From contig NZ_LT721901.1 of the NCBI RefSeq assembly GCF_900157375.1, forward strand, positions 5,165,685 through 5,229,684: 64,000 bases of DNA. Reading direction: 5' to 3'. This DNA comes from Mycobacterium rhizamassiliense. GTDB lineage: Bacteria > Actinomycetota > Actinomycetes > Mycobacteriales > Mycobacteriaceae. Shown piece by piece: positions 1 through 11,500 of the stretch. Each line of letters opens with the position of its first letter. Position 1 is the first letter of the stretch. Both the position numbers and the translations under genes were made by a program. The notes under the pieces were generated by a model. That model was not told where the DNA came from, did not search any database, and saw nothing but the letters and a program-made list of their open reading frames with translations.

Positions 1-3000
1 TCGCGGGCGCGCTTTCGCTGGAGGACGGGGCGCGCGTGATCTGCCGCCGGTCCCGGCTGATGACCCGCATTTCCGGCGCCGGCGCGATGGCGTCGGTGGA
101 ATTGCCTGCGCAGCAAGTGCTTTCGGAGTTGATGGCCCGCGGCGTCAGCGATGTCGTGGTGGCCGTGGTGGCCTCGCCGCAGTCGACCGTGATCGGTGGT
201 GCCACCGACACGGTGCGCGAGCTCGTCGCGGCGTGGGAAGAGCGCGAGATCATGGCCCGCGAGGTCGCCGTCGACGTCGCCTCGCACTCCCCCCAGGTCG
301 ACCCGATCCTGGACGAGCTGAGCGGCGTGCTGGCCGACATCAAGCCGCAGAAGCCCGAGGTGCCCTACTACTCCTCGACGCTGTTCGACCCGCGCGAGCC
401 GGTCACCTGTGACGCCCAGTACTGGGTGGACAACCTGCGCAACATGGTGCGCTTCTCCGCGGCGGTGCAGGCCGCCCTGGAGGACGGCTTCCGGGTGTTC
501 GCCGAGCTGTCGCCGCACCCGCTGCTGATCCACCCGCTGGAGCAGACGGCGCGCAACCTCGACATCCCGGCGATCGGTGTCGCCGGCATGCGCCGCGAAC
601 AGGAGCTGCCAAACGGCTTGCGCGACTTCCTGATTGCCCTGCACAGCGCGGGCGCCGCGATCGACTTCTCGACGCTGTACCCGACGGGCAAGCTGGTCGA
701 TGCGCCACTGCCCACCTGGACACACAAAGACCTGCGGCTGAGGCCGGACGACCAGGAGAAGAACTCCGCGCGCGGCGGTTCGACCATCTCGGTCCACCCG
801 CTGCTGGGCCCGCACGTGCGCCTGCAGGAGGAACCGGAGCGCCACGTCTGGCAGTCCGACGTCGGCACCGGCGCCCAGCCGTGGCTGGAGGACCACCAGA
901 TCCGCAACGTGTCGGTGCTTCCGGGCGCCGCGTACTGCGAGATGGCTTTGGCCGCAGCGCATACCGTCCTGGGCGAGGGCTCCGAGGTCCGCGACCTCCG
1001 TTTCGAGTCGGCACTGCTGCTCGACGAGGAGACCGTGGTCGGCGCCTCCGCATCGGTGGCACAGCCCGATGTTCTCAACTTCCTCGTGGAGACGAACCAG
1101 GGCGGCGAACAGTCGCGCCAGGCGGCCGGCGTCCTGACCGTCGCTACCGACGAGCAGCCCGCCGCCTACGACATCGCCGCGCTGCTCGCGGCGCATCCGC
1201 GCGAGGAGGACGGCGCCGAGGTGCGTAAGGGCCTGGATGCCCGTGGTGTCCAGTACGGCCCGGCGTTCGAAGGGCTTGGCGCCCTGCACCTCGTCGAGGC
1301 CGAGGGCGAGACCGGCCACACCGTGCTGGCCGACGTCGTGCTGCCCAGCCAGATCCGCACGCAGCAAAGCGCTTACGGCGTGCACCCGGCCCTCCTCGAC
1401 GCCGCGTTCCAGTCCGTGGGTGCGCACCCGGAGGTCCAGGCGCTGGGCGAGGACGCGCTGGCGCTGCCACTGAGCGTGCGCCGGCTGCGCTCCTACGTCC
1501 CCGCCCGCAACGCGCAGTACTGCTACTCGCGGATCACCCACGTCGAGGCCACCGCCATCGAATCCGACCTCGAGATCCTCGACGAGCGCGGCACCGTCCT
1601 GCTCAGCGTGCAGGGGCTGCGGTTCGGCACCGGCGTCTCGCCGGCCGGCCGCGACGACAAGGTGCTCGCCGAGCGGCTGCTGACCGTCGAATGGCGGCAC
1701 CGCGAGGTGCCCGAGGTGGACCAGGCCGAGGCCGGGAACTGGCTGTTGGTCAGCACCACGGACAGCGCCGACCTGGCCGCATTGACCGACGCCCTGAAAA
1801 CCCATGGCGCGCAATGCACCACGATGTCCTGGCCACAGCAGGCCGACCACGCCTCGAACGTCGAAGCGCTGAAGACATACCTCAGCTCGAGCGACTTCAC
1901 CGGCGTGGCGATCCTCACCGGGCCGAAAAACGGCGACGCCGACGACAAGTCGCCGCAGCTGGGTCACGACTACGTGCAGCATCTGGTTCGCATCACCCGC
2001 GAGCTGACCGAGACCACCGGCGAGCACACCCGCCTCTTCGTAGTGACGCGCGACGCCCAGACCGTGGTCGACGGCGACGTGCCCAACATGGAGCAGGCCG
2101 GCCTGCGCGGGCTGATCCGCGTCATCGGCACCGAGCACCCGCACCTGCGGGCGTGCCAGATCGATGTCGACGATGCGACCGATGTCGAACAGCTGGCGCG
2201 GCAACTGCTGAGCGGGTCCGACGAGGACGAGACGGCATGGCGCGGCGGCGAATGGTATGTCGCGCGGCTGTCCCCGACGCCGCTGCGCCCCGAGGAGCGG
2301 CGGACCACCGTGGTGGACACCGCGACGGACGGGATGCGTCTGCAGATCCGGATGCCCGGTGATCTGGAGTCGATCGAACTCGTTGCTGCCGAACGGATTC
2401 CGCCGGGACCCGGACAGATCGAGGTTGCGGTCAGTGCGTCCAGCATCAACTTCGCCGACGTGCTCAACGCGTTCGGCCGCTACCCGGCCTTCGAGGGCCG
2501 GCTGCCGGCACCCGGCACCGACTTCGCCGGCGTGGTGACCGCGGTCGGACCCGACGTCACGGACCACAAGGTGGGCGATCACGTCGGCGGTATCTTCGCC
2601 GACGGCTGCTGGGCCACCTTCATCACCTGCGACGCCCACCTGGCAGTCACGCTGCCGGACGGCCTGACCGAAGCGCAGGCCGCCGCGATCACCACCGCGC
2701 ACGCCACCGCGTGGTACGGCTTGGAAGAGCTGGCCCGGATCCGCAAGGGCGACAAGGTGTTGATCCACTCCGGAACCGGTGGTGTGGGACAGGCGGCCAT
2801 CGCCATCGCCCGCGCCGCGGGCGCCGAGATCTTCGCCACCGCGGGTAGCGACGAGCGCCGGCAGCTGTTGCGCGACATGGGCGTCGAGCACGTCTACGAC
2901 TCCCGCAGCGTCGAGTTCGCCGACGAGATCCGGCGCGACACCAAGGGCTACGGCGTCGACATCGTGCTCAACTCGGTCACCGGCGCAGCACAGCGCGCGG

Positions 3001-4394
3001 GGCTCGAATTGCTCGCTCTCAGTGGACGATTCATCGAGATCGGCAAGCGCGACATCTACGGCGACACCCGGCTGGGGCTCTTCCCGTTCCGGCGCAACCT
3101 GTCGTTCCTCGCCGTCGACCTCGGGTTGCTGGGTTACAGCCACCCGGAGCGGCTGCGGGAGATCCTGACCAAGGTGTACCAGCTCACGGCGGACGGTACG
3201 CTGCCGATGCCGGAGACCACGCACTACCCACTGGCCGACACGGCCACCGCCATCCGCGTGATGAGCGGTGCGCAGCACACCGGCAAGCTGGTGCTCGACA
3301 TCCCGCACGCGGGACGCAACAGCGTGATCCTGCCGCCCGGACAGGTGCGGGCCTTCCGGGGCGACGGCTCGTACATCGTTACCGGTGGCCTCGGCGGCCT
3401 GGGCTTGTTCCTGGCCGAAAAGATGGCGGCGGCCGGCGCGGGACGGATCGTGCTGACCTCGCGCTCGCAGCCGACGCCCGAGGCGCAGGAGGAGATCGAG
3501 CGCATTCGCGCGACGGGCGCTGACGTTGTCGTCGAGAGCGGCGACATCGTGGAGTCCGGCACCGCGGAGCGGTTGGTGACCGCGGCGACCGCCACCGGCC
3601 TGCCGCTGCGCGGCGTGCTGCATGCGGCCGCGGTGGTCGAGGACGCCACCCTGGGCAACATCACCGACGAGCTTCTCGAGCGTGACTGGAAGCCAAAGGT
3701 CAACGGCGCGTGGAACTTGCACACGGCCACCGCCGAGCAGCCGTTGGACTGGTTCTGCGTGTTCTCGTCGGCGGCCGCGCTGGTGGGCTCGCCGGGACAG
3801 GGTGCCTACGCAGCGGCCAACAGCTGGGTGGACGCCTTCACGCTGTGGCGCAAGGCTCAGGGACTTCCGGCGACCGCGATCGCGTGGGGTGCATGGGCTC
3901 AGATCGGGCGGGGCGTCGCGCTGGCGGAGAACACCGCCCTCGCGATCGCTCCCGACGAGGGCGCGTACGCGTTCGATGCGCTGCTGCGGCACAACCGCGC
4001 CTACACGGGCTATGCGCCGACCACGGGCACGCCGTGGCTGGAACTGTTCGCCGAGCGCAGCCCGTTCGCCGAGGCGTTCCGCTCCAATGCCCAAAACGCT
4101 GGCGGGACAAGCAAGTTCCGGGCCGAGCTCGAAGAGCTGCCCCTGGAAGAGTGGCCGACCCGGCTGCGGAAGTTGGTCTCCGAGCAAGTCAGCCTGATTC
4201 TGCGGCGCAGTGTCGACCCCGACCGGCCGCTGTCGGAGTACGGCATGGACTCGCTGGGAGCGCTGGAACTGCGCACCCGCGTCGAGACCGAGACGGGAAT
4301 CCGGATCAGCCCGACCGACCTCGCCAACGTCAACACCGTTCGCGGACTGTCCGACTTGCTGTACGAGAAGTTGGCTCCCGCTCAGGCGGCCTGA
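1..4394 (+). CDS. Mas/Pks5-type reducing polyketide synthase, 3' part (AT-DH-ER-KR-ACP)
   Basis: The gene is open at the window edge; the frame runs from base 3, so about 1460 residues are visible. Domains in order, in visible residues: end of the acyltransferase (to about 230); dehydratase (about 260-560, DHQIRNVSVLPG); enoylreductase (about 780-1080, NADPH loop HSGTGGVGQAA); ketoreductase (about 1115-1330, TGGLGGLG, then a Ser/Tyr/Asn core in SSAAALVGSPGQGAYAAANS); ACP (about 1370-1450, Ser in GMDSLGALEL). The AT motif reads VASH, the methylmalonyl type rather than the malonyl HAFH type. The missing part matches a KS and the first part of the AT in a Mas-like protein of about 2100 residues. 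Family knowledge: such enzymes make multimethyl-branched chains. It converges on the NRPS genes, so it is not in their operon. Its product and any link to GPL cannot be read from sequence. Confidence 0.93.
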   Translation, partial: AGALSLEDGARVICRRSRLMTRISGAGAMASVELPAQQVLSELMARGVSDVVVAVVASPQSTVIGGATDTVRELVAAWEEREIMAREVAVDVASHSPQVDPILDELSGVLADIKPQKPEVPYYSSTLFDPREPVTCDAQYWVDNLRNMVRFSAAVQAALEDGFRVFAELSPHPLLIHPLEQTARNLDIPAIGVAGMRREQELPNGLRDFLIALHSAGAAIDFSTLYPTGKLVDAPLPTWTHKDLRLRPDDQEKNSARGGSTISVHPLLGPHVRLQEEPERHVWQSDVGTGAQPWLEDHQIRNVSVLPGAAYCEMALAAAHTVLGEGSEVRDLRFESALLLDEETVVGASASVAQPDVLNFLVETNQGGEQSRQAAGVLTVATDEQPAAYDIAALLAAHPREEDGAEVRKGLDARGVQYGPAFEGLGALHLVEAEGETGHTVLADVVLPSQIRTQQSAYGVHPALLDAAFQSVGAHPEVQALGEDALALPLSVRRLRSYVPARNAQYCYSRITHVEATAIESDLEILDERGTVLLSVQGLRFGTGVSPAGRDDKVLAERLLTVEWRHREVPEVDQAEAGNWLLVSTTDSADLAALTDALKTHGAQCTTMSWPQQADHASNVEALKTYLSSSDFTGVAILTGPKNGDADDKSPQLGHDYVQHLVRITRELTETTGEHTRLFVVTRDAQTVVDGDVPNMEQAGLRGLIRVIGTEHPHLRACQIDVDDATDVEQLARQLLSGSDEDETAWRGGEWYVARLSPTPLRPEERRTTVVDTATDGMRLQIRMPGDLESIELVAAERIPPGPGQIEVAVSASSINFADVLNAFGRYPAFEGRLPAPGTDFAGVVTAVGPDVTDHKVGDHVGGIFADGCWATFITCDAHLAVTLPDGLTEAQAAAITTAHATAWYGLEELARIRKGDKVLIHSGTGGVGQAAIAIARAAGAEIFATAGSDERRQLLRDMGVEHVYDSRSVEFADEIRRDTKGYGVDIVLNSVTGAAQRAGLELLALSGRFIEIGKRDIYGDTRLGLFPFRRNLSFLAVDLGLLGYSHPERLREILTKVYQLTADGTLPMPETTHYPLADTATAIRVMSGAQHTGKLVLDIPHAGRNSVILPPGQVRAFRGDGSYIVTGGLGGLGLFLAEKMAAAGAGRIVLTSRSQPTPEAQEEIERIRATGADVVVESGDIVESGTAERLVTAATATGLPLRGVLHAAAVVEDATLGNITDELLERDWKPKVNGAWNLHTATAEQPLDWFCVFSSAAALVGSPGQGAYAAANSWVDAFTLWRKAQGLPATAIAWGAWAQIGRGVALAENTALAIAPDEGAYAFDALLRHNRAYTGYAPTTGTPWLELFAERSPFAEAFRSNAQNAGGTSKFRAELEELPLEEWPTRLRKLVSEQVSLILRRSVDPDRPLSEYGMDSLGALELRTRVETETGIRISPTDLANVNTVRGLSDLLYEKLAPAQAA

Positions 4395-4494
4395 CCGCAA
4401 GACGTTCCATTGAGCCTGCCACCGCGTAGCTTCGGCTGTGCGGTGGCGGGCGCTTGCGCGGGCTGAGTCCGAACGCCGGGTAACGCGAAAGCCC

Positions 4495-4523
4495 GGGACC
4501 GCCGGCGTGGGCCGGCGGTTCCC
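4495..4523. terminator. GC-rich hairpin between convergent PKS and NRPS genes
   Basis: The arms GGGACCGCCGGC (4495-4506) and GCCGGCGGTTCCC (4511-4523) pair with one bulged base around a GTGG loop. The hairpin starts directly after the stop codon of the minus-strand NRPS and lies 100 bases past the PKS stop. There is no U tract, which is common in mycobacterial terminators. A bidirectional terminator is the likely role. Confidence 0.55.
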
Positions 4524-4524
4524 G

Positions 4525-7500
4525 CTAGGCCGAGCTTCCGGTCATGGCTACCAGCACGCGCTGGAGCCGTTGGATGAGCTTTTCGATGCGGGTGGTGTTG
4601 AACAGCTCGGTGTCGTATTCGACCCGAAGGCTGATCTCGTGTCCCGGCACGGCCTGCACCGTCAGCGGGTAGTGGTTGTACTCCTGGCTGGTGACCTCGC
4701 TGAACGACAGTTCGTCGATGCCCAACAACGCCGCGGCGTCGATCGGGTAGTTCTCGTAGACGAACAAGGTGTCGAACAGCTGGTCGTGGCCGGTGACGCG
4801 GTGAATGTCGCTGAGCGCCAGGTGCTGGTGCTCGAGCGTGTCGTTGTAGGCACCCTGCAGCTGCTCGAGCAGATCACCAATGGTGCTGGCCGCGTTGATG
4901 CTCGCGCGCACCGGCACGGTGTTGATCAACAACCCGACCATCGAGTCCGCCCCGGCGATCTCGGTGGGCCGGCCCGACACCGCCGTGCCGAACGCCACAT
5001 CACTGCGACCGGTCAACCAGACCAGCAGCTGAGCCCATGCGGCCTGCAACACCGTGTTGACCGTGGTGTGGCAGGACCGCGCCAGCTCGCCCAGCGCCGC
5101 GGTGGTCTCGGCGGGGACGGTGAACGAGGCAACGTCGCGGCGCCCCAACCGTTCCCGACCGGCCTCGGCCACCAGCGCCGGGCTGTCGAAGCCGGCGAAC
5201 ACGTCGCCCCAGGCGGCCTCGGCGGCAACCTTGTCCCGCTCGGACAACCAGGTGACATACCGGCGATACGAGGTCGCCGCACCCAGCTGCTGGCCGTAGT
5301 AGCCGGCGAAGATCTCCTGCAGCAGAATCGGTTTCGACCAGCCGTCCATCACGATGTGGTGGTTGGTCAGCACGAACCGGTACCGGTCCTCGCCGGTGCG
5401 CAACAGCGCCGCCCGGAAGGCCGGCTGGTTCGCCAGGTCGCAGATCGCCGCGCGCTCGGCCGCACACACCCGCTCGACTTGCGTGTCGATGTCGCCGCCG
5501 TCGAACTCGATGTAGCTCCAGGGCGCCATCGGTTCGGCCGGAACGATCTGCACGGGCTCGTCGTAGTAGTCGCTGAAGCGGGCCACCAGGTGCGGATGCC
5601 TGCGCACCACTGCCTGCACGGCGTCGTGCAAACGCTGCGCGTCCAGCGGGCCGGTCAGCGTCACGGCCAGCTGCACGGCGTACAGCTCGCCGAGGTCGTC
5701 GCCGCTGCCTTCGGTGAGGCTGGTGTGGAAGAACAAGCCCTGCTGCAGCGGGGTCAGCGGCAGCACGTCGGCCAGCTCGTGCTCGCGCTCGAGCTCGTCG
5801 ATCTGCGGCTGGCTCAACCGCGCGGGGGCGAGATCCGACGGGGTCAACCCGCCGCCACCGCCGCGCACGTAGGCGCAGATCCCGGCCAGCGCCTCGGACC
5901 ACAATTCGTGGAGGCGCTCGATCTGCGCTGCGTCGATGGCCGACGTCGCCCAGGTCCAGTTGGCCTGCAGCTGCGGGCCCGCCTCGGCGTCGAGGGTGAC
6001 CGCGTTGAGCTCGAGGCTGTGGGCCAGCGGCAGGGGCACCACGGTGGCCGCGCCGCGGGTCAGACCCTCGGGGCCCAGCCGCCACAGCTCATCGGAGAGC
6101 CCGGTGGTGCCGCCCATGCGGCCCAGGTAGTTGAACCCGATCACCGGGTCCGACTGCCCCAGCTCGACCTCGGGGTTCAGGTAGCGCAGCAGCCCGTAGG
6201 ACAGCGGGTCGGGCAGCGCCCGAAGCTGTTCCTTGGCGTCCTTCACCAGCGTACCCAACGGCGTTGCGCCGGAAGCGATCTGGGACCAGTCCAGCCCGCC
6301 AACGCTCAAGGCCACCGGGTACTTGGTGGTGAACCAGCCGACCGTGCGCGACAGGTCGACCTCGGCCGACAGCTCCTCGTGCCGGCCGTGACCCTCGACA
6401 TCGATGCCGATGGCCCCGTCGACGCCGCGAAGCTGCTTCAGCGCCATCCCGAAGGCGATCAGCAGGATGTCGTTGACCCCGGCGTGGAACGCCGCGGGCA
6501 CCTCACCGAGCAGCGACCGCGTCGTCTCGGCATCCAGCGACACCGACAACGTCTGCGCCGTGGCGTACGTGTCCTCGGGCCGCACCGCCGGCAGCACCGC
6601 GTTGGTGGCCTCCACCCGCCGCCATGTTTCGGCGGACTTCACGACCGCCTCGTCGCGGGCGTGCTGGTCGAGCAGGATGGACCAGCGGGCGAATGACGTT
6701 CCGCCGGTGGGCAATTCGATGGCCTGCTCGCTGTGGTGCTGGGCCCAGGCGATGTTGAGGTCTTCGAGCAGCACGCGCCAGGACACGCCATCGACGGCCA
6801 GGTGGTGAATGATCAACGCCAACTGGCTGGTCGACTCGGCCCACACCGCGCTCAGCATCAGCCCCGCCGACGGGTTCAGCTTCTCGCGGCCCGCCACCAG
6901 CGCCTCGTCGGTCAGTTCGTGCACCGACTGCACGCACATGCCGGCGTCCACCGAGCCGGGCTCCGGCACGGACAGCGACCAATCCTCGTCGACGCGCAGC
7001 CGCAGCATCGCGTGGCGATCCAGCAGCGCCTGCAGCACCGCCACCACGTCGGCCTCGCCCACCCCGGCCGGGGCGTCGACCACGACCGTTTGGTTGAACT
7101 GGTCGACGGGTCCGTTGACGCTGCGCAGCCAGTGCATGATCGGCGTGGTCACCACCGGGCCGAGGCCCTCGTCGGCCAGCAGGTCCTCGGCGCTGGCGAC
7201 CGTGGCCACCGTGGCCAGCCGGGCCACCGTCTGCTCCACGAAAATGTCACGCGGACGGCACAACACGCCCGCAGCGCGGGCGCGGGCGGCCACCTGCATC
7301 GACAAAATGCTGTCGCCGCCCAGGTCGAAGAACGAATCGTCGACGCTGACCCGCTCCAGGCCCAGCACCTGCGCGTAGATCCCGGCCAGGACCTCCTCGA
7401 CCTCGGTGACCGGGGCCCGGTAGCTACCGCCGGACTCTTGGTACTCGGGGGCCGGCAGCGCGCGGACGTCGAGCTTGCCGTTGACCGTCAGCGGCAGGGC

Positions 7501-8520
7501 CTCCACGACGACCACCGCGGCGGGCACCATGTAGGCCGGCAACCGCTCGCCCAGCTGAGCGCGCAGCTCCGCGGGGTCGGCGTCACCGGTGACGTAGCCG
7601 ACGAGGCGCTTGTCGCCGGGACGGTCCTCGCGAGCGATCACCACCGCCTGCTCGACACCGTCCAGATCGGCGAGAGCCGTGCGGATTTCGCCGAGTTCGA
7701 TGCGGTACCCGCGGATCTTGACCTGCTCGTCGGCGCGACCGACGTAGCGCAGCTGGCCGTCGGTGCCCCAGCGCACCAGGTCGCCGGTGCGGTACATCCG
7801 CTCGCCCTTGCCACCGAAGGGGCAAGCGACGAATCGCGTCGACGACAGGTCGGGCCGGCCGATGTAACCGGCCGCCAGACCGGCACCGGCCACGTACAGC
7901 TCGCCGACGACACCGGCGGCCACCGGGCGCAGCCACCCGTCGAGCACGAAGAAGGCGAGGTGATCCAGCGGCACCCCGATGGGGCTGACCGCCTTCTCGA
8001 CGTCGGCATCGACGATTTCGCGGAACGACGCGTGCACGGTCGTCTCAGTGATGCCGTACATGTTGATCAGTCGCGGCGGCCCGGGGTGCTTGTTCATCCA
8101 GGGGGAAAGCCGTTGCGGCTCAAGGGCTTCCCCACCGAACACCACCGTCTGCAGCTTGAGCTGGTGACCCAGCTCCGGCGACAGCGCGTCGGCGGTCTGC
8201 AGCGCGTAGAACGCCGAAGGCGTCTGGCTCAGCACACCGACATGCTCGGTGGACAACAGCGCGTGCAAGTCCTCGGGCGAGCGAACCACCGCGTCGGGCA
8301 CCACGACCACCCGGCCGCCACCCAGCAGCGCGCCGAAGATCTCCCACACCGAGAAGTCGAAGGCCAGCGAGTGGCACTGCGACCAGACCTGGCCCAGCTC
8401 CAACTCGGCGTCCAGCGCCTCGAGCAACCGGATCACGTTGCGGTGAGTGACCGCAACACCTTTCGGGGTGCCAGTGGTCCCCGACGTGTAGATGATGTAG
8501 GCGATGTCGTCGGCGGTCGG
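4525..8520 (-). repeat. Long direct repeat, arm 1 (A2-T-E-C of the second NRPS)
   Basis: This stretch is highly similar at DNA level to 23041-27040 in the same orientation, at a shift near 18.52 kb. In 6961-7210 against 25483-25732 I count only two differing bases. Identity varies along the arm, with patches of lower similarity between near-identical tracts, as expected from gene conversion. Outer limits are approximate. Confidence 0.75.
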
Positions 8521-11500
8521 CGCCGTGAAGGCGACGCTGCTTTCGGCGGCATCGGCCGAATCGGCGATATCGATGACGGTCACGTCGCAGCCGTCGAAGC
8601 GGGGCCGCAGTTCCGTGGTGGTCACCGCGGCGATCGGCGCGGCGTCGCCGAGCACGAACTGCGTCCGCGAAACCGGATGCGCGGGGTCCATCGGCAGGTA
8701 GGCCGCCCCGGTCTTGAGCACCGCCATGATCGACACGATCGCCTCGGTCGACCGCGGCAACAGCAGCGCGACGCGCTCCCCGGGGCCGGCACCGGCGCCG
8801 ACGAGGACGGAGGCCAACCGGCTGGAGGCCTCGTCGAGCTCGCGATAGGTCATCGAGCGACCCTGGAAGGTCAGCGCGGCCGCGTCGGGGATCCGGGCGA
8901 CCTGGCCGGCGAACACCGCCGGGATCGACGTCGCCACCGAAGAAGGCTGGCCAACCACCGCGCGGTTGCCCCATCCGTCGAGCCGGGCGTGCTCGCCCTC
9001 GTCGAGCAGATCGATCGACGACAGGCGCCGCTCCGGGTCGGCGGTCATCGCCGCCAGCACCCGCCGCAGCCGTTCGATGATGGCCTCGACGCCCGGGGCA
9101 TCGAACACGTCGGTGTCGAACTCGACGCGCAGACCCAGCTCTTCGCCCGGCAGCGCCGCCACAGTCAGCGGGTAGTGGTTGTATTCGCGGTTGGTGAACT
9201 CGGTGATCGACAGCCCGTCGATGTCCCCCAGGGCCGACGCGTCGACCGGGTAGTTCTCGTAGACGAACAGGGTGTCGAACAGCTGGTCCACACCGGTGAT
9301 GCGGTGGATGTCCCGCAGCGCCAGGTGCTCGTGATCCAGCGTCTCGTTGTGCGCGCTCTGCAGCTGCTCGAGCAGTTCGGCGGTAGTGGTGGCCGTGGTG
9401 AGGTTGGCCCGCACCGGAACCGTGTTGATCAGCAACCCGACCATCGCCTCGGCGCCGGCCATGTCGGTCGGCCGCCCCGAAACCGCGGCACCGAAGGCCA
9501 CGTCCTGGCGACCGGTCAGACCGCACAACAGCTGGGCCCAGGCGGCCTGCAGCACGGTGTTGACCGTGGTGCGGTGCGCGCGGGCCAGCTCGCCCAGCGC
9601 CGCCGTCGTCTCGGCAGACACCCGGAACGACGCGACGCTGCGCTGTCCGTGCGTCAACCGCTCCGGAGGACCGACCAGGGTGGGAGTGTCGAATCCGGCG
9701 AGCACCTGACCCCAGGCCGCTTCGGCGGCCGCGTGGTCGCGCTCGGCCAGCCAGGTCACGAACCGGCGGTACGACACGGGCGCACCCAGCGTGTGCCCGT
9801 AGTAACCGGCGAAGATCTCCTGCAGCAGCACCGGCATCGACCAACCGTCGACGACGATGTGGTGGAAGGTCAGCACCAGGCGGTGCTCGTCTTCGCCGGT
9901 GCGCAGCAACCCGGCCCGGAAGGCCGGCTGGTTGGCGATGTCGCAGATCGCGGCGCGCTCGGCCGCGCAGGCCGCGTCGACCTGCTCGGCGATGTCGCTG
10001 CCGTCGAGTTCGGCGTAGCGCCAGGCCATGACCGGCTCGGCCGGGATGACCTGCACCGGCTCGTCGAACTGGTCGTAGAACCGCGCCACCAGGTGCGGGT
10101 GCCGGCGCACCACGGTGTGCACCGCCTCACGCAGGCGCGCGGCGTCCAGGGCACCGGCGAGGCCGATCTCCAGCTGCACGGCGTACAGCTCGCCCATGTC
10201 CTCGCCGTCGCCGGCGACGCTCGAGTGGAAGAACAGGCCCTGCTGCAGCGGGGTCAGCGGCAGCACGTCGGCGATCTTGTGCTGACCCTCGAGGTCGTCG
10301 ATCTGGGGCTGGCTCAGCCTTGCCGGCGCGAGGTCCGACGGGGTCAACCCGCCGCCACCGCCGCAGACATGCGTGCAGATGCCGGCCAGCGCCTCGAACC
10401 ACAACCGGCTCAGCTGGCTGATCTGGCCGTCGTCCAACACCGAGGCCGCCCAGGTCCAGTTGGCCTGCAGATGCGGGCCCGCGTCGGTGTCCAGGGTGAC
10501 GGCGTTCAGCTCCACGGTGTGGGCCAGCGGCATCGCCACCACGGTGGCCGCGCTGCTCGACAAGCCGTCGGGGCCGACGCGCCAGAACTGCTCGGACAGC
10601 TCCGCGGCGCCACCCATCCGGCCCAGGTAGTTGAACCCGATCACCGGGTCGGCCCCGGCCAGCTCGACGTCCGAGTTCACGTACCGCAGCAGCCCGTAGC
10701 TCAACGGGTCGGGCAGGGCACGCAGCTGCTCCTTGGCGGCCTTGACCAGCGCGCCCAGCGGCGCGTCACCGGCAACCACTGCGGCCCAGTCCAGCTCGCC
10801 GACGGTCAGCGCCACCGGGTACTTGGTGGTGAACCAGCCCACGGTGCGCGAGAGGTCGACGTCGGGGCCCAGCTCTTCGTGGCGTCCGTGGCCCTCGACG
10901 TCGATGCCGATCGGCGCGGAGGTGCCCAGGAATTGGCCCCAGGCCAGGCCGAAGGCGATCAGCAGGATGTCGTTGACGCCGGCGTGGAACGCCGCGGGCA
11001 CCTCACCGAGGAGTAGCCGCGTGGTCTCCACGTCCAGAGACACCGACAAGTTCTGCGCCGAGGCGTACGTGTCCTCGGCAGCCGCGGCGGGCAACGCCGC
11101 CGGCGTCGCCGCCACCTGGCGCCACACCTCGGCGGACTCCACGACCGCCGCCTCGCGGGCGTGCTCGCTCAGCAGGGCGGACCAGCGGGCGAACGACGTG
11201 CCGCCGGTCGGCAGCACCACCGGCTGCCCGCTGTGGTGCTGGGCCCAGGCGATGTTGAGGTCTTCGAGCAGCACCCGCCAGGACACGCCGTCGACGGCCA
11301 GGTGATGAATGATCAGCGCCAGCTGACGGTTCGACTCGGCCCACACCGCGCTGAACATCACGCCCTCGGCCGGGTTCAGCGTCGCGCGCGCGGCGACCAG
11401 CGCCTCGTCCGAGAGGATGTTGACGGAGTGCACGCAGGAAGCCGCGTCCAGCGAGCCGGGCTCGGGAACGGTCAGCGACCAGCCGCCGGCCCCGTCGTCC

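Noticed and set aside
36..38. GTG as start of the PKS
   Set aside because: The frame is open to the window edge and the upstream residues (AGALSLEDGAR) are normal AT sequence, so the gene is truncated by the window.
6733..11016. Long open frame antisense to the second NRPS
   Set aside because: Same cause: an antisense shadow of a GC-rich gene. A similar frame recurs opposite every NRPS module.
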